A DNA stretch of 5,785 nucleotides from Paenibacillus sp. (GTDB lineage: Bacteria; Bacillota; Bacilli; Paenibacillales; Paenibacillaceae): assembly GCA_029256665.1 (NCBI GenBank), contig JAQSXN010000288.1:1-5785 (forward strand), in the 5' to 3' direction. Position numbers and translations under genes: made by a program. Of the stretch, positions 1 through 5,785 are shown one piece after another. The notes below the pieces were generated by a model, which saw nothing but the letters and a program-made list of their open reading frames with translations, was not told the DNA's origin and searched no databases. Each line of letters starts with the position of its first letter. Position 1 is the stretch's first letter.

Positions 1-1844
1 GCCGCCACCTCCTCCTCGATTCCTAGATAGGCTTGAATCACTCTAGGATCCTTGAGCATATCTTTGGGCTCTCCCGTCCCGATAACGCTGCCGAAGTCCA
101 GCACCGTAACGGCATCGGATACCCGCTCGACAAAATCCATATGATGCTCGATGACGACGATCGTCAGCCCGCTATGGGACAGCTTCTTCAACAAAGCTTC
201 CAAGACATCGATCTCTCCCGAAGTCATGCCCGCGGCCGGTTCGTCCAGCAGCAGCAAGGTTGGCGATACCGCAAGCGCTCTTGCCATTTCGATGAGCCGT
301 TGATGCCCATACGGCAATCCGGCGGCTTTCATCTCCCTGTCGCCTTCGTATCCGATAAAATCCAGCAACGCATGCGCCCTGCTCCTCGTCTCCCTTTCCT
401 TTCGGCGATAACCCGGCGTATGAAACAGCGCTTGAGCGATCGTCTCTTTCCCTTCGCCCGCCATGCCGGCCATTACGTTCTCCAGGACGGACATTTCCAT
501 AAACAAACGGGAATGCTGGAACGTTCTTGCGATTTTAAGCTTTGCCGCATCCGTAAGCGAACCCGGCGAGAATAAGCGGCCGCCAAGCGTCATCGAACCG
601 TCGTCCGGCGTGTAAAGGCCGGAAATAACATTAAGCAGCGTCGTCTTGCCCGCTCCGTTAGGTCCGACTAGCGAGTGGATGCTGCCGGATTCAACGGTCA
701 ACGATACTCCCTTGAGCGCATGCAAGCCTCCAAAGCGCTTGCCGATGCCTTCGAGCCTTAGCAGAGCTTCCCCCCGCTCCAGCTCCCGCGATACTCCGCC
801 AATGCCCGTTCCCACCAAATTCCCTTCAGGCGGCAATTCGCGCGTTGCGTGCCGGCCCCCGCCGCCTCCGGACGGCGCGAGTTTGCGCAACCATCGGGAT
901 GCCGCATCCGCCGTCGTGCCTACGATTCCTTTCGGCAAAAAATATAAAACGACAAACATCATCGCGCCGTATAAAGCAAGTCTCAGCTTCTCCATCTGGA
1001 GCACTTCGGGCAGCATGACGATAACCGCCGCTCCGATCACGGGTCCCAGCACTCGTCCCGCTCCGCCCAGTATGACGATCAGCACCAATTGCACCGACGT
1101 TTGAAAGTGATAGGAATCCGGGCTGATAAAGCTGTTGGCGTGCGCGTACAGCGCTCCGCTTAGTCCGGCGAGCACCGAGCTCAACGCAAAGCCGGCGAAT
1201 TGGGCCGTAAATTTGCGGATGCCGAGCGATGCCGCCGCGATCTCGTTTTCTTTGACGGCGATCATCGACCGACCCCATGAGGATCTGCGCAGGTTGCGGA
1301 CCAGAATAAGCGCGGCGACCGCAATTCCGAGCACCAGCCAGTACATGCCCCTCAAATCGAACGAATACGAGCCAATCGCCGGCTTAGGGATGCCGGATAT
1401 GCCGAGAGGTCCGCCTGTAAACCACTCCCACCGGATCAACGCTTCGTGGATAACGACGCCGAAGGCAATCGTAATCATGGAGAGATAGACGCCGCCGGCC
1501 CGAATCGTCGGGATGGCGATCAGACTTCCGATAAACAAGGAAGCAGCCATCCCCGCAATCGCAACCAGCCAAAAGGAAAGCTCGAATTGCGTGCTCAGAA
1601 AGGCGGATACGTAGGCGCCGACCGCCATGAGACCGGCATGGCCGATCGAGACGATGCCGCAATAGCCGATCAGCACGTTCATGCCGGCGGTCGTAATTGT
1701 GAAAATACCGATCATAAACAACAGATTGAGATAATAGGAATCGAACATCCACGGCGCGGCTGCGAGTAGCAGCATGGCGCATAGAGCGGTCAGCAACAGG
1801 ATTGCCGTGCGCCGGGTGCTTGCATTGTTTCGCATAACATTCAT
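1..1844 (-). CDS. livM-livG: Fused LivM permease / LivG ATPase of a branched-chain amino acid-type ABC importer (3' end off window)
   Basis: This is one continuous frame of 614 codons from ATG 1844 to the left edge; reading every codon gave no stop. Residues about 14-315 are a LivM-type permease, with an N-terminal membrane segment (about 14-34), the family hallmark GYCGIVSIGHAG (60-71) and a cytoplasmic coupling loop around 186-215. A polar, glycine-rich linker (about 316-358, five Gly at 326-330) leads to a LivG ATPase. Its motifs are Walker A GPNGAGKT (394-401), Q-loop Gln443, signature LPYGHQ (510-515), Walker B LLLLDEP (ending 536) and switch His567. The ATPase part is already about 255 residues, the usual LivG length, so only a few codons should be missing. 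A GGAGG at 1856-1860 lies 11 nt before the ATG, which supports this start over Met4. It lies 27 nt after livH. LivM-LivG fusions are known in this transporter family. LivF is presumably next, outside the window. Confidence 0.93.
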   Translation of the reverse strand, partial: MNVMRNNASTRRTAILLLTALCAMLLLAAAPWMFDSYYLNLLFMIGIFTITTAGMNVLIGYCGIVSIGHAGLMAVGAYVSAFLSTQFELSFWLVAIAGMAASLFIGSLIAIPTIRAGGVYLSMITIAFGVVIHEALIRWEWFTGGPLGISGIPKPAIGSYSFDLRGMYWLVLGIAVAALILVRNLRRSSWGRSMIAVKENEIAAASLGIRKFTAQFAGFALSSVLAGLSGALYAHANSFISPDSYHFQTSVQLVLIVILGGAGRVLGPVIGAAVIVMLPEVLQMEKLRLALYGAMMFVVLYFLPKGIVGTTADAASRWLRKLAPSGGGGGRHATRELPPEGNLVGTGIGGVSRELERGEALLRLEGIGKRFGGLHALKGVSLTVESGSIHSLVGPNGAGKTTLLNVISGLYTPDDGSMTLGGRLFSPGSLTDAAKLKIARTFQHSRLFMEMSVLENVMAGMAGEGKETIAQALFHTPGYRRKERETRSRAHALLDFIGYEGDREMKAAGLPYGHQRLIEMARALAVSPTLLLLDEPAAGMTSGEIDVLEALLKKLSHSGLTIVVIEHHMDFVERVSDAVTVLDFGSVIGTGEPKDMLKDPRVIQAYLGIEEEVA

Positions 1845-1871
1845 ATATGTCTGGTCCTCCCGTCTCCCGTG

Positions 1872-2753
1872 TTATACCTTGATCGTCGTTTGTCTCGCAT
1901 TAAAGAGCCCCATCGGCTTCCAATAGAGAACGAGGATCACCATGCCGTAGATGAACATCTCACGGAAGGCGGTCGATACATACTGCCCGATAAACACTTC
2001 GGCGACGCCGAGCAGCAGGCCCGATACGACGATCCCTTTGGGGTTGTTGACGCCCGCAAGTATCGCGACCGATATCGCCTTAAGACCAAGCGGCAATCCG
2101 ATATCGACGGAGACGGCGTAATGGGTCGACATCAACGCTCCGCCGATGCCCGCGAGCAGACCGCTAAGCATGTAGGCGATCGCCACGATCCGGTTGCTGC
2201 TCACGCCCATAAGCTCGATCGCCTTGCGATTATCGGCCGTCGCCCGAAGCCACAAGCCATAATGCGATTTGCGGTAGAAGAAGACGAGCAAGCCGAGCAG
2301 GATGCCGACGACCGGCAGGAACACGAATTCCTTCCAATATATCCCCGCTCCCGCAATGCGAAGCATGCCCGTTCCGACCGGAGAAGGCGTCACGCCCTCG
2401 TCCGGACCGTTGAAGTAGAGCGCGACGTCTTGCAAAATAATGCCTACCGCGATGGTGCTAAGCACCCATTCGATCGAGTTGGGACCTTTGTCGAACTTGC
2501 GGATGGCCAGCCGTTCGATCAGCAGATTAAGCAGCGCGACTAGCACCGCCGAGAATAGGAACGCCGCCGGGAAAGGAACGCCCGCATGCTCGGAGAACCC
2601 GAACATGAATATCCCTCCCAGCATGACGAGCTGCCCTTGCGACATGTTGAGCGTCCCGTTGACGACGTACGTCAAGCTGTAGCCGAGCGCGATCAACGCG
2701 TACAGCGCGCCTACGGCAAGTCCGCTAATGATTAGCTGCAAGACAAGCGACAT
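1872..2753 (-). CDS. livH: LivH-type permease of a branched-chain amino acid-family ABC importer
   Basis: The 293-residue integral membrane protein has the usual LivH length. The N-terminus shows the family pattern GLAVGALYALIALGYSLTYV (11-30), followed by NMSQGQ (36-41) where many LivH proteins have NFAHGE. Hydrophobic segments recur at about 4-30, 41-55, 62-85, 95-113, 142-160, 188-208, 225-252 and 266-279. The stretch from about 167 to 189 (GLWLRATADN... MGVSSNRI) is the cytoplasmic coupling loop that contacts the ATPase. LAGVNNPKG (232-240) matches the conserved late-loop region. It would pair with the LivM half of the downstream fusion to form the membrane channel. An AAGGGGG at 2761-2767 lies 7 nt before the ATG. 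It starts 24 nt after the binding-protein gene and ends in TAA 27 nt before livM-livG, consistent with one transcript. The substrate is not deducible; homologues import Leu/Ile/Val, other amino acids, urea or short amides. Confidence 0.95.
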   Translation of the reverse strand: MSLVLQLIISGLAVGALYALIALGYSLTYVVNGTLNMSQGQLVMLGGIFMFGFSEHAGVPFPAAFLFSAVLVALLNLLIERLAIRKFDKGPNSIEWVLSTIAVGIILQDVALYFNGPDEGVTPSPVGTGMLRIAGAGIYWKEFVFLPVVGILLGLLVFFYRKSHYGLWLRATADNRKAIELMGVSSNRIVAIAYMLSGLLAGIGGALMSTHYAVSVDIGLPLGLKAISVAILAGVNNPKGIVVSGLLLGVAEVFIGQYVSTAFREMFIYGMVILVLYWKPMGLFNARQTTIKV

Positions 2754-2777
2754 GGTGATTCCCCCTTACGTTCTCTG

Positions 2778-4004
2778 TTATTGTTGCTCGGAGATGACCA
2801 GCTTGCCGTCCTTCCAGACGCACATGAGATAGGAATTAACGTCGACGGCATCGTGATTGTCCGCCGTAAACGGCTGCTCCCAGTCGCGGATGACGCCGCT
2901 ATATGCGCCTAGTCCGGATTCCAGCGTGTCCCGGATCGCCGCGCGGTCCTTCTTGAGATCGCCGCTCAACTCGGCTTTGTCGATCGCCTGGAACAGCATC
3001 ATCGCCCCGTCATATCCTTGCGCCGCGGAAGCGAAGGTCGTAGGGATGTGTCCGAATTTGGCCGTAAAATCCTCAAGGAACTTCTTCGCGGGCTCGCGGG
3101 TTTGCTCGACGTTGAAGTTCGCCGTCTGAATCGCGTAAGTTCCCTCCGCCAAAGCGCCTCCGACTTCCTGCGCGCCTTTGTTCGCCATGCCGTTTTCGCC
3201 CACGATCGGCACCTTCCAGCCGAGCTTATCCATTGCCTGCATGACATAACCGTTTGCCGCGCCTTGGCCGAACAAATAGACCACTTCCGCGCCTGCTTCC
3301 TTCGCCCGGTTCACTTGCGCCGTCATATCCTTATCCTTGGCGTTGTCGAACGTCTCGACCGCGACCGGCTTCAATCCTTGGGCTTCCAAAGCGAGCGTCA
3401 TCGCGGCCGCCGCCCCTTTGCCGTATCCTCCATTCTCATGCAGAACCGCGATCTTATCCGTGCCGAAATGCTCCTTGATAAATTTGATCGCATATTGCGC
3501 CGTTATATTGGCGTTCATCCGAACGCCGAACGTCCACGGCATGCCGGATTCGACCGACGCGGGCACGTTGGAGGTCGCAACCATAAACGCGAATTTTTCT
3601 TCCAGCAAGACGGGTGATTGAGCCAGCATGACGGTGCTGTGGAATCCGCCGATCGCCGCAAGAACCTTCTCCTTCTGCCCGAAATCGCGGATAATGCTGA
3701 TGCCTCTCGTCGGGTTTTGTTCCGTATCGCGGACGACCAGCTCGACGGGCCTCCCGTCGATTCCGCCATTCGCGTTAACCTGTTCGACCGCGATTTGAAC
3801 GCCTTGATACAGATTGACGGAATTCATCGCGTTGTCTCCCGTCGCTTCGGTGGACATTCCGATTAGAATCGGTTCTTTGCTTCCTTCGGATGCAGCCGCG
3901 GGATCCGCTTCGTTGTTACCCGAGTTGCCGCCGCACGCGCTAATCGCGATCGTAGTCAAAGCAATCGTTAATAAGGCAGCCGTTCTTTTTTTCCAAACTT
4001 TCAT
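2778..4004 (-). CDS. ABC transporter solute-binding lipoprotein, LivJ/LivK-like (periplasmic-binding-protein type 1 fold)
   Basis: The N-terminus is a lipoprotein signal: MKVWKKR, a hydrophobic stretch, then lipobox ISAC-GG with the modified Cys at residue 24 of this start. A Gly/Asn/Glu/Ser-rich tether follows. The mature domain opens with ILIGMSTEATG and has the Leu/Ile/Val-binding family (Peripla_BP_6) hallmark GVQIAVEQVNANGGIDG followed by DTEQNP. GGFHSTVMLAQSP and ATSN occupy the region where LivJ relatives contact the ligand's carboxylate and amino groups. Total length is 408 residues, slightly long for the family because of the tether. Two in-frame ATGs exist, 4010 and 4004. GGGGAG at 4013-4018 is 8 nt from 4004 but only 2 nt from 4010, so 4004 is preferred. 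It sits 48 nt after the amidohydrolase and 24 nt before livH, so it is very probably the substrate receptor of this importer, anchored outside the cell membrane. The ligand is unknown. Confidence 0.94.
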   Translation of the reverse strand: MKVWKKRTAALLTIALTTIAISACGGNSGNNEADPAAASEGSKEPILIGMSTEATGDNAMNSVNLYQGVQIAVEQVNANGGIDGRPVELVVRDTEQNPTRGISIIRDFGQKEKVLAAIGGFHSTVMLAQSPVLLEEKFAFMVATSNVPASVESGMPWTFGVRMNANITAQYAIKFIKEHFGTDKIAVLHENGGYGKGAAAAMTLALEAQGLKPVAVETFDNAKDKDMTAQVNRAKEAGAEVVYLFGQGAANGYVMQAMDKLGWKVPIVGENGMANKGAQEVGGALAEGTYAIQTANFNVEQTREPAKKFLEDFTAKFGHIPTTFASAAQGYDGAMMLFQAIDKAELSGDLKKDRAAIRDTLESGLGAYSGVIRDWEQPFTADNHDAVDVNSYLMCVWKDGKLVISEQQ

Positions 4005-4012
4005 GATCATCT

Positions 4013-4018
4013 CTCCCC
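4013..4018 (-). promoter_or_regulatory. Ribosome binding site deciding the binding-protein start
   Basis: GGGGAG on the minus strand is followed by two in-frame ATG codons 6 nt apart. Spacing of 8 nt to the ATG at 4004 is normal, while 2 nt to the ATG at 4010 is too short, so translation most likely begins at 4004. Confidence 0.7.
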
Positions 4019-4052
4019 ACTCCTCATATGTGTCTACCTGAAACTCGAATTC

Positions 4053-5315
4053 TTAAAATCCAGTTGGAACCATGCTTCTGTTCCTCGGGCCGCCGGTTAC
4101 TTCTCCCGCAGTCATCACGCCGTTCTTCCAGACAAGCCGATTAGCCGGTTTATCCAGCAGCGCTTCCCTCTCCGTTGCGGACGGCAAGAGGACGAAATCC
4201 GCGCCCGCATCCGCCCGGAGACCATAATTCGTTAATCCGATCGCGCTTGCCGCGTTGTCCGTCACCATTCCCAGCAGCGTGCCCGCGTCTCGCGCCGAAC
4301 CCATTCTGGCCGCAATCGCCAGCAACCATGCGGTATCGAGCGGATCGCAGTTGCCGAACGGCGTGAAGGGATTGCGCACATTATTGGCCCCGGCCGCGAC
4401 TTGCACGCCTTTCTTCAGCAGCAGCTCTACCGGCGTTAAACCTCGATGTAGCGGCGCCCGCTCGCCTCTTCCGTTCATGAACAAATCCGTGAGAGGCAAT
4501 GAAATGATGGAGATGCCGGCTTCGGCGATCAAGTCAGCCGCTTGTTCGGCTTCCATACGCGGTATCGCCCCAAGCGAAGTTACATGCCCGGCCGATACGC
4601 TGCCTTGCATGCCCGCCGCAATCGTCCGCCTTGCGATGTCCGCGATCGCTAGCTGCTTGGGATCATCCGAGAAATCGACATGGAGGTCGAGCGGCTTGCC
4701 ATAACGCTCCGCCAGTCGAAATACGAAGTCCAGATGCTCCGCCGTATCTTCGTTCTGATACGTAATGCCTCCGACGGCATCCACGCCCAGCTTCATCGCT
4801 TCCTCCATGAGCTCCGCGGTACCCGGAGCGCACATGATACCCTCTTGCGGGAACGCGACAATCTGCAGGTCAAGCAAATGTCCGAGGCTTTCTCTGACGG
4901 CAAGCGCCGCCTCTACCGCGCTTAACCCCAGGACGGGGTCGACCTCCGCATGGCAGCGCATGTGGACGACGCCCCGCTTTGACGCTTCGCGGAAGACTCT
5001 CGCGGCTCGTTCGATCATATCGGCGGGACGGAAGTTTTCCTTCATCCTTGCCGTCATCGCGATCGCCTCGGCCAACGATTCCGCTTCTTTTTCCATTTCG
5101 CTTAGCAGATAAGCTTTCTCCAAGTGAATATGCGGTTCTACGAAACCCGGAAGAAGCAGTCCGCCCTTCGCTTCGATCACGACATGGGCCTCCATCTCCG
5201 GAACGGAATGATCAGACGCTACGAACGCGATTTTGCCAGCGTGAACGGCAACGCATTGGCGATCCGACATTCCGCGTATCGTAGCGCCGCGAATCATCAA
5301 ATCCAATCTCCCCAC
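4053..5315 (-). CDS. Amidohydrolase-superfamily protein, cytosine deaminase/AtzC-like, with altered active-site residues
   Basis: The 420-residue protein has no signal peptide, so it is presumably cytosolic. It shows the amidohydrolase layout: a short N-terminal beta part, PGFVEPHIHLEKAY (56-69) with metal ligands H62 and H64, then LDLQIVAFPQEG (148-159), which nearly matches E. coli cytosine deaminase CodA and includes its substrate-contacting Gln. H212 (in LDLHVDF) and H244 (in SAGHVTS) match the third metal His and the conserved catalytic His. K67 matches the HxHxxK pattern of AtzC. The CodA catalytic Glu position is F215, and the Asp-Asp pair is N311-N312 (GANNVRNPF). The fold is secure, but deaminase chemistry is doubtful; it may be a different hydrolase. 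It is first in the transporter operon, so it probably acts on the imported solute. The GTG start at 5315 has only GGAG (5320-5323) 4 nt upstream. ATG 5297 (residue 7), 10 nt after GGGGAG (5308-5313), is an alternative. Confidence 0.9.
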   Translation of the reverse strand: MGRLDLMIRGATIRGMSDRQCVAVHAGKIAFVASDHSVPEMEAHVVIEAKGGLLLPGFVEPHIHLEKAYLLSEMEKEAESLAEAIAMTARMKENFRPADMIERAARVFREASKRGVVHMRCHAEVDPVLGLSAVEAALAVRESLGHLLDLQIVAFPQEGIMCAPGTAELMEEAMKLGVDAVGGITYQNEDTAEHLDFVFRLAERYGKPLDLHVDFSDDPKQLAIADIARRTIAAGMQGSVSAGHVTSLGAIPRMEAEQAADLIAEAGISIISLPLTDLFMNGRGERAPLHRGLTPVELLLKKGVQVAAGANNVRNPFTPFGNCDPLDTAWLLAIAARMGSARDAGTLLGMVTDNAASAIGLTNYGLRADAGADFVLLPSATEREALLDKPANRLVWKNGVMTAGEVTGGPRNRSMVPTGF

Positions 5316-5330
5316 CTCACTCCATTAGTC

Positions 5331-5351
5331 CATGTCAATATAATTAACATG
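5331..5351. promoter_or_regulatory. 21-bp near-perfect palindrome, candidate operator
   Basis: The left arm CATGTCAAT (5331-5339) and right arm ATTAACATG (5343-5351) pair at 8 of 9 positions around the centre ATA; the only mismatched pair is 5336/5346. It lies 16 nt upstream of the amidohydrolase start and overlaps its best candidate -10 box, the position expected for a dimeric repressor site. Which protein binds is not shown by the sequence. Confidence 0.6.
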
Positions 5352-5367
5352 TATCGCCTATAAACAA
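5337..5367 (-). promoter_or_regulatory. Candidate sigma-A promoter of the amidohydrolase operon
   Basis: On the minus strand, TTGTTT (5367-5362) resembles a -35 box and TATATT (5342-5337) a -10 box, 19 nt apart (18 nt if TTATAT is used). Transcription would start near 5330, giving a leader of about 15 nt to the GTG or about 33 nt to ATG 5297. The spacing is long, so the call is tentative. Confidence 0.35.
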
Positions 5368-5440
5368 GAATAATCGGAAGCGAGATGTAAGTCACTGGAC
5401 GAATAGCCCGAAAGAATTGGCGTCAGATGTACGAATAGTC
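5366..5440. repeat. Three phased 10-bp direct repeats (AAGAATAATC, ACGAATAGCC, ACGAATAGTC)
   Basis: Copies start at 5366, 5399 and 5431, spaced 33 and 32 bp, about three helical turns. The second and third share 9 of 10 bases; the first shares 8 of 10 with the third. All contain GAATA. They lie mid-intergenic, so they could be activator sites for either divergent gene. Confidence 0.5.
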
Positions 5441-5450
5441 TAATGGACTC

Positions 5451-5484
5451 TTTACTTCCTCTAACCCCTCTGTTAGTTTATATT
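5451..5484 (+). promoter_or_regulatory. Weak candidate promoter elements for the pucR-like gene
   Basis: TATATT at 5479-5484 is a five-of-six -10 match, 30 nt before the ATG. The nearest -35-like word, TTTACT (5451-5456), is 22 nt away, too far for a good sigma-A promoter, so activation may be needed. A CTAAC-6 nt-GTTAG inverted repeat (5461-5476) fills the spacer and could be an operator. Confidence 0.25.
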
Positions 5485-5502
5485 ACATAAAACTCAATCC
5501 TT

Positions 5503-5508
5503 GGAGGA
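5503..5508 (+). promoter_or_regulatory. Ribosome binding site of the pucR-like gene
   Basis: GGAGGA lies 6 nt before the ATG at 5515, an ideal site that fixes the start of the truncated gene. Confidence 0.85.
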
Positions 5509-5514
5509 ACCGTT

Positions 5515-5785
5515 ATGCTGTTGGAAGAATTGTGTGGACACGAGTTATATCGGAACGCAAAGCTGCTCGCAGGTCGGGATGGTCTGGGGAGGACGGTTCA
5601 GAAGGTTAACATAATGGACGCGCCCGATATTATTCATTTCTTGCGGTCGGGCGAACTGTTGCTCACGAATGGTTATTTTATCAAGGAAGGCACATTGACG
5701 CTCATTGAGCTTGTGCGAGCGATGAATCGTCTTGGCTGCTGCGGCATTGCCATCAAATCGAAGCGATTCGACATGGATATCCCCC
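5515..5785 (+). CDS. PucR-family transcriptional regulator, N-terminal part only (3' end off window)
   Basis: The 90 codons present match the N-terminal PucR-like domain (PF07905, purine catabolism regulator family). The typical landmarks are LLAGRDGLGRTVQKVNIMDAPDI at about 18-40, then FLRSGELLLTNGYF (42-55) and CGIAIK (80-85). Full-length family members are usually 400-550 residues and end in a helix-turn-helix (HTH_30) DNA-binding region, which would lie beyond the right edge. The ATG at 5515 follows a strong GGAGGA. The gene is divergent from the amidohydrolase/importer operon, a common arrangement for a local regulator, so it is the best candidate to respond to the imported compound or its product. 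The coding GC here (roughly 50 percent by eye) is lower than in sampled parts of the operon (about 55-60 percent). The family assignment is firm; the ligand is unknown. Confidence 0.88.
   Translation, partial: MLLEELCGHELYRNAKLLAGRDGLGRTVQKVNIMDAPDIIHFLRSGELLLTNGYFIKEGTLTLIELVRAMNRLGCCGIAIKSKRFDMDIP

Larger units (their letters stand above)
5321..5447. repeat. Inverted 8-bp element pair TCCATTAG / CTAATGGA in front of both divergent genes
   Basis: TCCATTAG at 5321-5328 recurs inverted at 5440-5447. In the same orientation relative to each gene, the flanking 13 bases match at 10 of 13 (minus strand 5332-5320 versus plus strand 5437-5449). The second copy also sits in its own small inverted repeat, AGTC-5 nt-GACT (5437-5449). 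An 8-bp pair in 200 bp can arise by chance. Confidence 0.35.
5316..5514. promoter_or_regulatory. Divergent intergenic control region between the amidohydrolase operon and the pucR-like gene
   Basis: This 199-bp AT-rich gap separates two diverging genes and must hold both promoters. It contains a 21-bp palindrome, three phased direct repeats, an inverted TCCATTAG pair and a small CTAAC/GTTAG inverted repeat, listed separately. No RNA gene, riboswitch fold or small coding frame is convincing here. Confidence 0.8.

Noticed and set aside
297..317. ABC signature LPYGHQ instead of the usual YGQQ in LivG
   Set aside because: Variation at this Gln is tolerated in this ATPase family and all other motifs are intact, so it does not indicate a defective ATPase.
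33..575. Plus-strand open frame (180 codons) opposite the LivG domain
   Set aside because: The opposite strand encodes all the ABC ATPase motifs in frame; this frame has no motif or plausible start signal.
1869..2543. Long plus-strand open frame (224 codons) opposite livH
   Set aside because: It is charged, low-complexity antisense of a clear membrane protein gene, with no ribosome binding site and no family signature; a GC-driven shadow.
3018..3617. Plus-strand open frame (199 codons) opposite the binding-protein gene
   Set aside because: It is an Arg/His-rich shadow of a well-supported gene on the other strand, with no recognisable domain.
4005..4052. Gap between amidohydrolase and binding-protein genes as a terminator or separate promoter
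   Set aside because: No stem-loop with a T-run and no convincing -35/-10 pair is seen; it holds only the ribosome binding site, so the operon is treated as continuous.
5411..5423. AATTGG stretch as a possible Bacillus-type PucR box
   Set aside because: Only the TTGG core fits the B. subtilis consensus as I remember it (WWWCNTTGGTTAA); flanking positions fail, so no PucR box is claimed.
5515..5785. Lower GC of the pucR-like gene as a sign of recent transfer
   Set aside because: The difference is modest, only 271 bases are visible, and no mobile-element sequence or boundary repeat is present.

Overview
The window looks like chromosomal DNA from a moderately GC-rich Gram-positive bacterium, most likely Paenibacillaceae (Paenibacillus/Cohnella type). 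The reasons are strong GGAGG/GGGGAG ribosome binding sites, a lipoprotein-type solute-binding protein typical of a monoderm, and the general style of the proteins. The taxonomic call is an inference; no marker gene is present.

Layout: almost all of the window (1-5315) is a tightly packed minus-strand operon. In transcription order it holds a cytosine-deaminase/AtzC-like amidohydrolase (5315-4053), a lipid-anchored Leu/Ile/Val-type solute-binding protein (4004-2778), a LivH-type permease (2753-1872), and a single long frame that fuses a LivM permease to a LivG ATPase (1844 to beyond base 1). I translated this last frame codon by codon and it has no stop between the two domains. Gaps between genes are 24-48 nt, with no terminator seen. 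A LivF ATPase would be expected just beyond the left edge. On the right, after a 199-bp intergenic region, a plus-strand gene for a PucR-family regulator starts at 5515 and runs off the end.

How it fits together (inference): the lipoprotein captures a small nitrogenous solute outside the cell, LivH and LivM-LivG (with an off-window LivF) import it, the cytosolic amidohydrolase acts on it, and the divergent PucR-type regulator controls the cluster. The substrate cannot be read from sequence. PucR and the cytosine deaminase/AtzC relatives point to a purine, pyrimidine, triazine or other amide/heterocycle rather than a branched-chain amino acid.

The most notable points are: (1) the amidohydrolase keeps the four family histidines, but the CodA-type catalytic Glu position is Phe and the Asp-Asp pair is Asn-Asn; (2) the LivM-LivG fusion has a glycine-rich linker; (3) the divergent intergenic region carries a 21-bp near-perfect palindrome over the likely hydrolase promoter, three 10-bp direct repeats spaced 32-33 bp apart, and a mirrored 8-bp element in front of both genes.
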